DNA of 64,000 nt from Morella rubra (GCA_003952965.2 CM025850.1:4589294-4653293); one strand, 5' to 3'; shown: positions 48,371 to 64,000, counted from the first letter of the stretch. Translations and numbers: made by a program. Notes: a model not told the origin generated them from the letters alone.

Positions 48371-51300
48371 TGCATATCTAATATATGAGCTGCATATAGT
48401 ACCAGATAGCAAATACCATCAAGACCATCCATCAAAGTTTTCAGAATTAAACTGGAGGTCATGATGATTATGGACCCATGTCTTCAGGGCTTGCTTAGGC
48501 TACAATTTTCATCTACTCGAAACCACTTGACATAAAATTGATAGTTCTGTGGCATCCTCCAATTCCTATATAAAATTTTCTCCTGTTTTTTCTTCATACC
48601 TGTGATACAGAGTGCTAGCAGTAAGAGATGCCAGCACCGAGGTCCACCTGTTGGAGACAAGACATGAAGAGAGAATTTGACAAGGGCAACAAGCCAACAA
48701 GCCTGTTCTTTTCAATGTGATTAATAACGTCTTTAGCTAACAGCTCATTTATGAGGTCCAGAACCTAAAAAAAGAAAGATGGATTATAGAAACTACAGAG
48801 GATCTTGATCCACCGGGTTGTATTCCCCTGAAAACGATGTCTATTGGAACGAAGGCTTCATTTCAATTAATCATCTCAAAATTTAAGGGAAAGTTTGGAA
48901 GTTGCAGGATTCCATGAAACTAAAACAGATCTCTTCTGAAAAATCTCCAAGGCTTTTCTAAAATACTATACATGCAAGTTTGTACTTTAGCAAGGTTTTG
49001 GAAGTGAAACTCATCATTGAGCCATATCGAGGCCGGCATTGTGGATTTTAGTACGAAAATGAATCCAGCAACGTCAAGGATGGCTGGATAAGGATGCAAA
49101 TTATTGCTAGAAGGTAGTGTGTGATACGATCCATTTGTCCCATCATACACATGGGGTAGTTTCTGCGACCAAAAGGAATTGCTTTTGGGGTTCTCGTGAC
49201 TGCTCGTTTGATCGGTAGATCAATTATTTAGAAATATAAGAGACAAGTTCAGCATTTGGTTGTTGCACGTACAATGATGCGTTTCTTTGCTGCTCGTTTC
49301 TTGAGAAGATGTCAATGCAAGTACATACCCATCACTACCTAAAAGAAAACATGACCCTGACCCCATTTTTCTAGCCTGTCTGAATCGCCTGGATAAATTT
49401 CCACAAAAAACGACCTGATCCCCCCACCTACCTTTTCTCAGAAAGACCAGAGGTGAAATAGCCAAGTTTAATCAAATCAGAGTCTCGACTTCAGATCGAA
49501 GAGCATGTCTTGCATGATCATTAGTCCATAATCATGCCTACGATCACCTTTTCCTCGATATGGCCTCTTCTGCTTCCAAATTCATCCCTCTTAGAGCCTC
49601 TCAGTTCTGTAAATAACAGCATTCAACTGTCAGAACACAAAGAAGATGAACTTGAAGCATCCAATAGTTTACTGTGAGATGGGAGTTCAATCGGATGTGA
49701 TATGACATTTCTTTTGTCTTATCAAGTAACGTGAGATATCACTTCATAGAAATATCAAACATAATCATTAATTTGCTCGAGTTTTGTCTTAGAAATGCCT
49801 CCCATAATTGATGCTATTACGTTGGAGAAACACATGGCTTGTTTTTCTTGTAACCGTCAGATTCAAGCCTGAATTGTGGGATTGGTTTTGATGGACCAAT
49901 TTCTCCTAAGGGCATTAATAATATCAGTTGGTCTATCTTTTGAAAAATGAGAATTTTCGTAACCAATCCTTTTTCTTGAGAAATTCAAGGAAATTGAGAC
50001 TTGATAACCTAAATTGTTCCACAGGTAAATAGGTTTGGAGACTTTTATCTCAGACTAATGATGCTTTGTCTATATAATTGGCTCTTGGCCCAAGTGAGAA
50101 TGTCCTTTTACCCACTCCCTCAATGTCCTTTTACCCAACAGGAAACATTTACTTGGTCACACGTCTAAAAAAAAGTTCTGCCTGTGAATGTTAACTGTCA
50201 AAAGGTCACATTTTATTTGATAAACTAAAATTTTATTAATATTACAACTCTCACTCGTTACTTTTTTCATTCTTGTTTTTTAACTTTTTACCTTAAAATT
50301 TTGTTCTCAAAAGTCAAGTAATTTTGAGACAGCCTTAAATAATAATAAACTTACAACTCCTTGACAAAAAGAATTGGTCACATCAGCCGCACACATTTAG
50401 AGTTGTTCTCAACTACAGATCAGATGCATGTTTCCAGCAACTTCTCTAATTTATCCACAAAATCCACTGTAGATGACTTAAATGTCTATTTTTGTCACTA
50501 GTAATCCAAATCAGCTTCCTAAATCAGGTCATCTGCTTCATTGCAAATTGCTTGCCAGCCAAGATTTGGGGGGACAGAAAGGGATGGTCAGTAGCCCCTC
50601 AATTAAAGAAAAGATGTTCGACATATTAACTCATCTAAGCAGCTCAAATCACTGTGGATTCAGTCTTATGCATGAATTCTTTGGCTGCAGATGTTGGTTA
50701 CCCATCGGTCCTACCCTTTGTACAAATACCAGAGGCTTTATTTGTCCACCAGCTGGGGCAACCCTTGCCAATCATTCTCGGAGGGCCGTTTACTTATCTC
50801 AAGAGTTGGACACGAGGGATTTTCTTAATTCGTTTCCCTGTTTGAGAAGAAACTTCACATAAGTTAGGACTTCTGGTTTTGTGGTTACTCACCATGCACA
50901 AGGATCCCCACTACATTAATGCTACCTGCTTTACCCATGAGTCATGACTGCAACAACAGTGATTGATAACGCTGCCCCAATGGATTATCTCAGCCTCATC
51001 GGAATGCTCCAGTTCAAGGTAATTCTGGGGAACCATTTTCAAGGCAGTAGAAGCAATTCAAACACTCGGTCAGTAAAAACACGATAGCATGATTCTCAAT
51101 CTTCGGATTCTTTTGTTCTTTTCTCAATTTTGTTTTCACAAAAAGAAGGAAAAAAAAAGTGGTCTCTCGTTACATAAAAAGGGATTTAGTACGGTTGCAC
51201 TTATATCTCAGTTCATATAGCTTACAAATTAAAGAAGAGAGCTCCTCACCTAATAAATTTAACTCATCAGAAAAACAGAAGACAATAGAGAGGTTGGCAT

Positions 51301-51963
51301 CAACTGGGTCTTAAATCTCCTTAAAAGGTCCTTGGAGACTACTTTAACCTCTTTTATTTGATTAGTTCAACAACTGAACTTAAAAACAATAATATCTAGC
51401 AAACAACTTTTCACTGATTAACTGTAAAGATCTCGAGATTTTCAGAGAGCTGTAAAGTGGAGAAATGATAGCTAACTGTCCTTGACCCCGACTGCAGCTT
51501 GGGATTGGAGAGGATGATGGACTCTTGAGCAGTAAAGGCACAATGAATAGTGAGAGAAGGGTCCATGAGATGGCTGGCATGGCACACCACCATCCCCACA
51601 CTTCGTTTTGCTTCACAAAATTATAATCCTAACTCTTTTGACCTAGTTGGGATGGTGTCATTGTCATTCAAGGCCTCACATAAGCTAAAAAGCAATATCC
51701 CTCACCAGAGGGTGTATGGCAGACCCCAATCTCCCCATGTTACAAGTTCCCTTAAGCCCGTTCCCTGTCCCCACTTTTCCAATTTATAAATCCCCACATC
51801 ATTCACAAAAACTCATTAAGCCCTTCACCACCTTCATTGGCTTCCTCATTTCTTGCTCACATACACAACTTCTTCTTCTTCTTCTTCTTCTTCTTCCATT
51901 TCTCCCAATAATCTCTCGCACAAATCATTCCTTTCTTTCAAAATTCCTACAAAAGTACATATC
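48371..51963. other. Spacer and upstream region of the DNA glycosylase gene
   Basis: No gene supported. Frames at 48920-49465 and 50482-50862 have no domain I recognise. A (TTC) microsatellite at 51869-51896 lies in the probable 5' leader of the glycosylase gene. It would encode a Ser run in frame with the gene, but no ATG precedes it. Confidence 0.5.
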
Positions 51964-53686
51964 ATGTGTCCATCTAAACTGAAATTGCAGCAGGTGATCA
52001 ACTTCACCCCAACAATAGCTCAAATCAATGGCCGTGCAGTCCTCCAGCCAACTTGCAACCAAGTTTCTAGCTTAGAAAGAAGAAATTCACTTAAGAAGAG
52101 CTCCCCAAAAGTTCCTTCTCCGCCATCTGTACCTTCACCCCCATCACCAACTAACACAGCTAATGCCAAAACAAAGCCTTCGTTGTCTCCGCCAATCTCT
52201 CCCACATTAAAATCGTCTAGACCATCAGCGCTTAAGAGAAACAACGACGCTAATGGGCTGAATTCTAGAGCTGACAAGGTCTTGACACCGCGAAGCTCGA
52301 CCAAACGGGCGACTTCAAGAAAAAGGACGAAACAATGTGGTGGCGTTGCAGCTGCACATTCTGTTGACACCCCCTCATTGAAATATTGCTCTTCCATGAT
52401 AGTTGAGGCCCCAGGAAGCATAGCAGCCGCCAGGAGGGAACAAGTTGCAATGATGCAAGAACAACGAAAGATACGAACAGCCCATTATGGAAGAATAAAC
52501 GCTGCCAAGTATGAAGGGAAGATGGCTCCTCTTGATCCATTGAGTAGTCAGGAGGAGAAAAGATGCTCTTTTATCACGCCTAGTACAGGTACGGAAACTA
52601 GCCTGTGCAGCCCCAGTTGAAGGAAATTAGTTTTAGCTTGTGATTGTTTATCGTCTTACATGTGCAGATCCCATCTATGCTGCTTACCACGACGAAGAAT
52701 GGGGAGTTCCTGTCCATGATGATAAGTGAGCTCTCCCTCCCTCCCTCCCTCCCTCCCTCTCTCTCCTCACACAGAGTCAAAAGTAACATGTACGCATTGT
52801 CTGTGCAGGCTGTTGCTTGAATTGCTAGTGATGACTGCTGCACAAGTTGGATCAGATTGGACTTCAATCTTGAAGAAACGGCAAGTATTTCGGTGGGTGT
52901 GATTTCTCGGTCACTAAGATTTATCCTTTTTCTCATTCTTGGAGTAAATCGTGTTGTTAACCTGATGCTTTCCAATATTCTATTTTTTGCCGATTAAATG
53001 TAACTGAGTGGCTCTGCGAATTCTTTCTGCAGGGATGCCTTTTCTGGGTTTGATGCAGAAATTGTTGCCAGATTCCCTGAAAAGAAGATAATGTCAATCA
53101 GTGCTGATTATGGCATAGGCTTAAGCCAAGTTCGAGGAGTTGTCGACAACTCAAACCGTATTCTTGAGGTAATGAAACTAAAGTTTCGACTTAGGGGCAA
53201 CTACCAGTCTACCCCCTTCATAAAGAACTGTAGCTACCTATTTCTTGGCCTAATTTCTCCTAAGCTTCGGATTGTGCCTTTTATTGTCTTGTTTTACATA
53301 ATAAACCACCACTTTGAAGTACCAACCACGTCTGTTTTATATGCCAAGCTTATCATTACAAGCTGCAAAATCTACTAATTTCTTTGCTCGTTTTGCAGGT
53401 CAAGAGAGAATTCGGATCATTTGACAAGTATCTGTGGGGATTTGTGAATAACAAGCCCATTTCCACTCGATACAAATCGTGCCAAAAAATCCCTGTGAAG
53501 ACCTCCAAATCAGAAACCATAAGCAAAGACATGGTTAGGAGAGGCTTTAGGTTCGTTGGCCCCACTGTTATTCACTCCTTCATGCAAGCCGCTGGCCTGA
53601 CAAATGACCACTTGATCACTTGTGAGCGACACCACCAATGCATCTCCTTGGCATCTCATCCCACTGCTGTAGACCCCTCTTTATAG
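51964..53686 (+). CDS. TAG: DNA-3-methyladenine glycosylase I (TAG family)
   Basis: Five exons, 51964-52588, 52668-52725, 52809-52892, 53033-53168 and 53399-53686, encode about 399 residues. The first 200 are a plant-specific, Ser/Pro/Lys-rich and probably disordered extension. The rest is the TAG fold, which removes 3-methyladenine from alkylated DNA to start base excision repair. Visible motifs are YHDEEWGVP (Tyr215-Pro223), the helix with GSDWTSILKKR, and GFRFVGPTVIHSFMQAAGL. The zinc ligands of E. coli TAG (Cys4, His17, His175, Cys179) have counterparts here in KRCSF (Cys201), YHDEE (His216) and NDHLITC. By eye, the Glu38 that contacts the base in E. coli aligns with Thr (LVMTAAQ), while the Trp of GSDW is kept. 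The start at 51964 is the first in-frame ATG and matches the family opening. A TCCC repeat follows the exon 2 donor. Confidence 0.92.
52733..52766. repeat. CCCT microsatellite in a short glycosylase intron
   Basis: About seven CCCT units followed by CT repeats, beginning only seven bases after the exon 2 donor (52726) in an 83-base intron. It may serve as the pyrimidine tract, and length changes would alter a very short intron. Confidence 0.85.
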
Positions 53687-55870
53687 AATAATAACCCCAA
53701 ATTCAGTATCCAGTGTCAAACTATGGCATTGCTTTTGTATTTTGGTTGTGTGTAGAGATATGGAGAAAAAGTTTTGATGGCAGAACTAGGATGAGATGAT
53801 TAGAGTGAAGAATAAAGGAGTTTTGAATGAGAATCAGAGCACAGGGAGCATGTGCAGGAGGGAAGGCAATGGCATGTGTGTGGTGTGGTGTCAGTGGCTT
53901 TCATTCCTTGAGACCACCACCGCACCCCCCACTTATTTGCTTCCCTTTAGCAGACTCAAAAGGGATAATAAGTGCCAGGACGGGTGGCCCAATCAGTGCC
54001 TGGACGGGTGGCCCAGCCCCGTATCTTTTCCTTTTTCTTTGTTCTGGATAAGAATTGTTCATTCTGCTCCGAGGTTGGAGTACTCTCCATTTCTGCGGGT
54101 ACACAGAACTCCCATCCTTTTCAGGCCAGGAGGGTAAAATGCCATCATTTCAGCCAAACTTTTGGAGTGTCCACTCAATTCTCAGTCATCATAGTACAGA
54201 CTTTGTTCCTAATTTCTAACCTCTGTGTTATAAGAAACAATATAAAGTTGTTGTGTTTTTTTCTTGTTTCCTTACTAAATAAATGAATGACTATGTTGTG
54301 AAAAATTTTGGGTTGCGATTCCGACCTCATTGAACTAACATCTTTTTGTTTTAGCAAGGAACCAATTTCTAATGTGGCACTTAATTTATACATCCGAAGG
54401 TTACAATCTGCAGCAGTCAAATCCAAAATGACTATTATTGCGACGAATATCTGCAATTTCAGAAAATAAAAGAACAAATAACACAATGACAAAAAGTTAA
54501 GAATTAGGTGGTTGAAATTTAAAAAAACTCGGCATTGGTATACACCACGACGACGACAACAACAAAAACAATGAATAATTAAATTTTGCACTGCAATCTA
54601 TTATTTTTGTCGTAGTTTATATATTCATAAACTATTGATTTTATATACTTTCACCATTTATTAAATTTGATGGGAAAATAGTTTTTTGGCGCCCCAAATG
54701 ATAATTTTATCACTATAAGTTGTATCATAGTACCCATTTAATGGGGGTGAAATTGACAAAAAAAATTAAGGAAGGGTAAAAAGTATTTAAAATCGACAGT
54801 AGATGGGTGTAATGTGACAAAAAATGATAGTTTGATGCAAACTATCAGAAACCTTATAGTTAAAGAGTGCAAAGTGTCAACAAGTTTATGAAATTATAAA
54901 TTAAAAAAATGCATTTTCTGCGTCTAAATTTAGAAGTACTAACACTTTGCATCCCATTGAGCTTTTGAAGTTTTGATTTCCCTCGATTTGTACCCTGAAT
55001 TAAAATTAGCCATAAAAACAAATAGAAAAAAACTTAAGGAGCTCAATAGCACGAAAAAAAAAGGAAAAAAAAGATAGGATTGCAAATAGTAAGTACTTCA
55101 AATTTTGAGAGTACAAAATGTATTTTTCTTTTATAAATAATATCAAAATTGACCTAGTAATATATGCGATGTTAAAATATTGCAGCACCGCGCAAGTAAA
55201 AAACCAATATGAGACTACACACTCATGCAACCATCACAACTTACCCATTTTATTTGAAATTGATTATCTAGTTAATTACATTACGAGCCTATGTCAAACA
55301 TTCTCCGAGTCCTCTTTTATTTCTTTATCAAAAATCTTTTTTTTTTTTTTTTTTTCTTTCTGATGTGAACCTCGAAGAATAACGAGACCCAACAACGAAA
55401 AGAAATCCAAGATCGTTTAGACTGATTCGAATGGAATCTACTCGTTGTTTAGGAAAACAAGAATATGGTATAAGGAAGACGCCACAAACAGTGATGGAAA
55501 TTCCGTTTGATAAGTCAAGTTGAACGCCATGGGAAATCTATAAGTTCGAGTAGTTCTTCAAAGAACCAAAGAGAATAAATCCTCACAATTTTGAATAATC
55601 AATGTCTACCGAATTTACAAAGCAAAATCTCCTATTTAAAGGGCTAAACATTACAAGGAAAATAACCCTAACATGGAAACCTAATTAAACCCAAAATAAG
55701 ATAAGAAATAATTCCTACACGCTAAAAACGCACAAAGCAATTAAGGAAATAATGTCTTGCTTGCCTAACAAAATGGACGCCTAAAATAAAGACTAAATAT
55801 GGAAAAGCTGCTGGACGTCCAAAAGAAGCGCAAGCCATAAAAAAGGAATGATTTGGGCGCCTATAATAGA
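53687..55870. other. Spacer downstream of the glycosylase gene
   Basis: It contains the 3' UTR, then a tandem pair of 22-base units (AGTGCCAGGACGGGTGGCCC-like) at 53971-53992 and 53995-54016, then AT-rich sequence. No gene supported. Confidence 0.5.
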
Positions 55871-55877
55871 GATCCTT

Positions 55878-56156
55878 CTAAAAGAGCTCCAAAAAATATT
55901 TCTTTCTAACTTGAAGTCTTTGACTGAATTCTTTTAAAACTTGAATCAAGGTGACCATTCTTTGTGGCCCACGTGGATCATGTTCAATGGGCTTCCACGA
56001 ATTTGCTTGAGCCCATAACTCTTGAATAAGTCCATTGAGTACATCCTTGAACTTCTTTGCCCGTGCTCTCGTAACCCCGATTAGTACTTGAACGAAATCT
56101 TTCGAAACGGTGCCTTGATCTCCATCACTTTTTTTTATTTTTCTTTTGTAGAGCAA
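55878..56156 (-). mobile_element. Retroelement coding fragment
   Basis: A 92-residue frame contains VTRARAKKFKDVLNGLIQEL followed by WAQANSWKPIE. This resembles the TRARAK segments often seen in plant Ty3/gypsy polyprotein fragments. No reverse transcriptase, integrase or matching LTR pair is visible nearby, so this is at most a scrap. The flanking 55370-55870 sequence, with a higher density of purine-rich words, may belong to the same insertion. The family assignment is from memory of such sequences and is tentative. Confidence 0.4.
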
Positions 56157-57654
56157 GTAACATAAACATGTGTATACGTAGGAAAAAAAAAAAAATAAAC
56201 AAACATAAACAACATAAACATGTGTATGACATTGATATGAGTTGAATCATGCCTTCAACTCCGTCTAAAGTGGCGGCTTGGAAAGGAAACCACAGCCACG
56301 GGCTTGGGATGCTTCCCAAGATTGTGCCATTGCGTCACCAACACCGGATTTGCTCAAAGCCCGTATATGCGAATCATATTGGGCCTCTTCTTATTGGGCT
56401 CTAGGCCGACATGCATAATGTATGGATATGTTCGTTTGCAACCGAGTACCCACGCCTTAAACGACACCTTCCAACTCGCGTCGCTGGATATTTGAAATAT
56501 TAATGTAAGGAAAAATCTCTACTTAAAAGATGGGTACGGAATACAATTTTTTTAATTTGGTTTTATTTTGGTATTTTATTGGAATAGAATCGGAATTTTT
56601 GAATCAAAATTTGAAGCATGTGGACTTTTTTGGACATATTTTTTTGGAGGTCTAATGGGCCAAAAATATTTTTTGGGCAAAATTTTTGGAAGCTTTTTTA
56701 GTTATGGGGTAACATAGCCCTCTAATTACAAATTCAGTTTCAAAGAGGGGTCTAAACTACTACATTTGATACATTGAGCTCACAAACTATCAAATTTCAT
56801 CAATTTGTGCCTCTAAAAAAGATCTAATGATCAAACTCGTGCCACACGTGTTATGAATAAGACACGTGACACGATTTTGACCCTCAAATTTTATTTTATG
56901 GTGCAATTTGATTAATTGTGAAAGTTGAAGGGTTCAATATGTCAAGATTGATAGTTTAGATCTCTATTTGAAATTGCATTAGTAGTTAGAGGGCTCAAAA
57001 TGACTTTTAACTTTCAGTTATTCATCATAAATTAACAATAAATGTAAACATTCATCAAAATTCTAGATTCTAAAATAAATATTCGAGCAAATTTTATATA
57101 TTATACTTTATTTTAAACTTTATTTTCTTTATAAAAAAAAATTGAAAAATTTTGACATTTTTTAATTATTCATCGTAAATTAACAATAATTGTAAGACAT
57201 TCATCCAAAATCTAAATTCTAAAATAAACTTTGAAGTAAATTTCATATGTTATATTTTATTTGAAGTCCTATTTTTATTTTTATTTTTTTAAAAAAATCG
57301 AAATTGAAATAAAAAATTTAGATAATTCTATCGTCGGTTCCGATATATGCCAAAAGTTTCGATTCTAGCAATCGAACCGAATTTTTGAATCCAAAAGTGG
57401 GATCGAAAATTCTTATTATTGCCAGAATTTTTGCCCACCCCTATCTTTACTTGCCCCACACCTCTCTCTTCAGTTTGACAACTGCTCATGGAATAACTAA
57501 ATTGTTATTTTTCTTCAACCATGATATAGTAGAAGATAATTTAAACGTATAAATGGCGAATATATTGCCCAGTACAATAAATAAATAGATATTATATAAT
57601 ATGGGCCCATGTCCTCCAGTGGGTACCACATATACATGGCCCTGCTGGGGTTTG
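56157..57654. other. AT-rich spacer
   Basis: No gene. A degenerate direct repeat is visible: TTATTCATCATAAATTAACA near 57016 recurs with one change near 57165, each followed by a TTCTAAAATAAA block. It spans about 150 bases per unit. Confidence 0.5.
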
Positions 57655-57734
57655 CTGGACATGTTCGTTTTCAGATCTGCTCATCCCGACGCATACAACG
57701 GAATCCTAAAAAAATGAAAACGAACATGCCCCAG
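57655..57734. mobile_element. MITE copy 2, internally deleted
   Basis: The ends match the element at 5106-5336. The left end reads ACATGTTCGTTTTCA, and the right end has TGAAAACGAACATGCCCCAG preceded by the same GAATCCTAAAAAAA block. The copy is only about 80 bases, so most of the interior is missing. It lies about 240-320 bases upstream of the RPS4 start codon, inside the likely promoter. Confidence 0.75.
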
Positions 57735-57754
57735 GTTTTGGAACAAATGGCAGA

Positions 57755-57831
57755 TATGGGCCATTATGGTTCCATATTTCAGGCCTAACCCGAACCCAAT
57801 GGTCTGGTCTGCCCGACTAACATTAGGGTTT
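57755..57831 (+). promoter_or_regulatory. Site II and telo-box motifs of the RPS4 promoter
   Basis: TATGGGCC at 57755-57762 fits the TGGGCC/T site II element, and ATTAGGGTTT at 57822-57831 is a telo-box (reverse of AAACCCTAAT). The pair is typical of plant ribosomal protein promoters, where TCP and telo-box factors coordinate expression with cell growth. They lie 140-220 bases upstream of the start codon. A further palindromic ATGGGCCCAT is at 57601. Confidence 0.7.
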
Positions 57832-57973
57832 CCCTCTCTATGATAACGATAAATGCCAGAAATACCTTAGTCTGTGCAGGCAGAAGGAAGCTTGGAGAGA
57901 ACAAAGTAGGGGGTTCAGCTACTTCTTGCTACCAGCCGGCGGATCTTCCACTTGGAAAGCTCAGCGATCCACA

Positions 57974-60957
<2,984 letters not shown>

Positions 60958-63900
60958 CTTGATAGGATGAAACATGACCTTTCAGATTTATTTGATGGTT
61001 ATTGGTTTTTCGTTTCTTTGACCTATTAGCATCTAAATTCATGCGCCAATTTTTCTTGGTACTTTTACCGTGCCACTTGGTACCAATAATTTAGTTGCTA
61101 TGAGCTCAATTTTTTCAACAATTGTTAACATGAAGTTTCTCTTGGCTGCCTTTTTTTCGTTTGTTTGTAGTAAATGAACAGCATGCACAGCTCCAACTTA
61201 TTTAGGTTCGGGAACAAAACTCTTATGTTGGTTCAATTCAGTTCATTTAAGCTCGTTTAAAGTTTAAAGTATATAATATATAATATGTTTGTGTATTATA
61301 TATTTGTGTCTTTTATAAGTTTTGATAAAAGTGTGGATATATGTGTTATGATGTGTATTTAGTCTCTGTTTAAAATAACTTATATAACCGAATATATTTA
61401 TTTCTTTGTAATTGTATGTTATTAGTTTGTGTTTAATATAACCCATTCATATAATATGTTAAATTACGCAATTAAGGTGTACACCTTACTTATGTCATTT
61501 TCGCATCTATGAATATATATTTTGTTATTCACATTACTTTAAACTATGATTTAATATATTTAGCAATTAAATATTTTATCTATATAAAATTAAATATTTA
61601 TAATTGTTTGAAATTTTATATGGTTTTATTAGTGTATGTATGTCTAGTTATATATTTTGTTATGCATCTTAGTTGAAGTTCTAAGCACTGCAAATATATG
61701 TTTCTTTCTATATTATAACTAAATATATGTAATTGCATGCCAACGTCTGTCATATTTTATGTTTCTTGAACTATATTTTTACATACCTTGACTACTAGGG
61801 AACATAAAGTTAAAAAACAATTTGTTTAGTACCAATTTTTGGAAACGCGACAACCCTACTTTCAGCATGCATTATCACTTGTTACTCTTTTGGTGTATTT
61901 TTAATGTATTTCTTGTTTTGTGCCGCGTAAGGCCTTAATTAACTTTTCTGTGTTTGGTTTATTGAGCTGAAAATTGTTTAATCTTGTAGTCTCTTTGCTT
62001 GTTTTATAAGTTATAGATTGTTTTTTTTTGGGGGGGTTTAAAATATAAGTTCAAAAAACTTGTAATAAATTGCTAAAAATTTAAAAAAAAAAAAAAAAAA
62101 AAAGGAAAGAAGATCATGTAGGCTTTGAATTTATTTATTTTTAATATATGTTCATAAACTGTATTTAGACATTATGTAACTATTACTTAAGTGAATGAAA
62201 TTATTTGAAAGAAAAATTTTGTGCTCGAGTCTATCAGTTTGTTTATTTCTGGTCGAGCTTGAACTTCGTTAAAATTTAATGGGTCGAATTCGAATAAAAA
62301 TTTTCAAACTTTGTGTGACTTCAAATTCATGTAGTCAATTCAATTGAGTTCAGATATTCAATACTCGCCTTCACTCGGCCGTGTTTTTTGTCAAGGGCTC
62401 CACTTTAAAGTTGGATTTGATATTCGTTGATCTTTAGTTTATAACGACAGTGGGAATCCATCTCTTAAGTCTTAACAGTAAAATGTTATTTAACTGAGCG
62501 AGAGAGATCAGATAAGTACTCAATTGATTTGGATAAATTTCACCGACTCACTTTATTCCTTAAAAAACTTTAACCTCAACTAGCATGGTGGGCTGCGATA
62601 AAAGCGTATAATTTTTATCCGACGCACGGAATCATGGCAGCCTGGGTTTCGGACAGAAAGCGTCCTGTAGGCTGTGGCTATCCTCTCTCTGACTCCATGC
62701 CTAGGAAAATGCTTGGAGGTAAACGCGAGTCAGTCGGTGGCCGCCAACGTGTTACGCCAAACGGTGGGTGTCGGGCAACCCCATTAATCTCTACTAAACA
62801 AAAGTTTTGATTAAAGTTAATGAATCACGACGATGGCAAACAGAATTGGCTGGACACTGACTGCTGACACCGGTGATGGTCCTCCATGACGTGAACAGCC
62901 ATGCGATGAGAGTTGTTTCTCCGACCCCACATTTCCAAAATTGTATTTACATTCCCAAGAAGCACGCACGAAGTCGGCATGCCCTATTTTCTTATTATGT
63001 AATGCCCCACCTCCACAGTCTCGCCCTCTCGCGTACTCCAGAGAAATACAGAGCTCAAAATTATTGACCCCCCAACGCGGCGGAATTGTTGCTCCGCAAT
63101 GCGAGTCAGTCGGAGTCCGCATGTTACTTACAAGGTGGGAATGCGCCTACCGAGGAGAAACCCCCCTTCCACGCTGAAATAAGCTGTCGTCCACACTTAC
63201 TTCAACCGTAACCGTGACTCAAATGCCTCGTAAATTACTCATAAAAGAAAAAAAAAAAAAAAAAACCAGTACATCGTACTCAGGTACTTTAATTGGCAGG
63301 TGGGATATGTGACTCATTGTTGTCGCAATCAAATCTCTTTCTTGGGGTTTTAAATGGGTCTTTTAATTTATTTAAATTCTACTCCTCGAATTATAAAAGA
63401 AATTTATAATTTGACAGCAAATAACATTAGTACAACCATTTTCAAGGACACGAAGTGGAAGGTCTCCTTTTGTTTTTTTTTCTTTTTAAAATGTCCTTGA
63501 AAAGAAAGGGTTTTCCATGCTTCCCTGTCGGTCAAGATCAATTATGGCAGTAGCATAGTAGGAGTTTCCATCATCTTTTCAGTAATACCCCCGACGCCCA
63601 AAGAGCATTTTAATGAATGCCAACAGGAAGTGGTTGAATCACGTTCCAAACTTTTTTTCAGATCAGTCCCGGAGCATTCTTAGATATCAAAATGGGGCCC
63701 AAATTGACCTATAATCATTGTGCACAATCTACCAAAAATCCATCTACTTTTTTCCCTCATCTACCCATCACAGCAAATTCAGTAGGTCCACGAAACCCAA
63801 TTTGGCCCTTCCGTAACAAGCAAGCTAATGGACTTTCCGACTCAACTGGTAAAAAATTATTAGCTCCAAAAATATGTTTTCTTTCCTTTCCTTCAATCCT

Positions 63901-64000
63901 TGTCCGCATACAACAGAAAAGGACAAATTTTAACGGCTCCAAATTCAGACAACTTGCTATAAAAGCCTATTTTAGAATCTGAACGGTAGATATGCAGCTC
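60958..64000. other. Terminal spacer
   Basis: The RPS4 3' UTR is followed by very AT-rich sequence to about 62400. From 62600 to 63200 the GC content rises. There, GCGAGTCAGTCGG occurs at 62725-62737 and again at 63101-63113, each within a weaker 40-base match. A 58-codon frame at 62634-62810 has no recognisable domain. The GC rise could mark the promoter of a gene beyond the window. Confidence 0.45.

Noticed and set aside
50482..50862. Overlapping plus-strand frames of 126 and 63 residues
   Set aside because: They read fairly protein-like in places but match no family I know and have no clear exon structure around them.
51853..51963. A Ser-rich N-terminal extension of the glycosylase that might act as a transit peptide
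   Set aside because: The in-frame extension has no ATG. It begins at a TTG and is driven by a TTC microsatellite, so it is probably 5' leader.
62634..62810. A 58-codon frame beginning MAAWVSDRKRP
   Set aside because: It falls in the GC-rich patch, where open frames arise easily. No family or splice support was found.

Overview
The window is nuclear DNA from a flowering plant, most likely a woody eudicot. The evidence is long AT-rich spacers, short GT-AG introns, CT/GA microsatellites and plant-only families: an R2R3-MYB, a TDIF-type CLE peptide, a class III peroxidase and a GASSHO receptor kinase. I cannot name the species. No organellar, bacterial or viral block is evident. Gene density is about one per 7 kb.

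Layout. An R2R3-MYB gene (2590-3683, +) with a duplicated 3' tail is followed by a spacer carrying a MITE. A DCAF4/WDR21-like WD40 gene (6826-16542, +) contains a 2.2 kb internal tandem duplication. Three minus-strand genes follow: a CLE41/44 TDIF precursor (19887-20267), a PRX7-like peroxidase (21858-23206), and an unrecognised two-exon gene for a 92-residue protein (25337-25736). A 0.3 kb tandem duplication lies at 26.4-27.0 kb. Next come a GSO1/GSO2-type LRR receptor kinase (29314-33201, +) and a minus-strand gene for a small complex I ESSS-like subunit (34501-36318). After 5 kb of AT-rich spacer there is a seven-exon RING-finger gene (41534-46649, +) carrying two one-base frame disruptions. 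Then come a spacer with a tRNA-derived SINE, a TAG-type 3-methyladenine DNA glycosylase gene (51964-53686, +), a spacer with a retroelement scrap and a second MITE copy, and the gene for ribosomal protein S4 (57974-60957, +). The last 3 kb hold no gene I can support.

The genes are independent units, not a pathway cluster. Several families act in cell wall, vascular or barrier biology (MYB, TDIF, peroxidase, GSO), but nothing in the sequence ties them together. The observations most worth checking are the DCAF4 duplication and its patchwork junction, the two frame breaks in the RING gene, the small unrecognised gene, the moved cysteine in the peroxidase, and the repeated MYB tail. Some of these could be assembly or consensus errors; the text says where. 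Exon coordinates come from reading splice sites and phases by eye.
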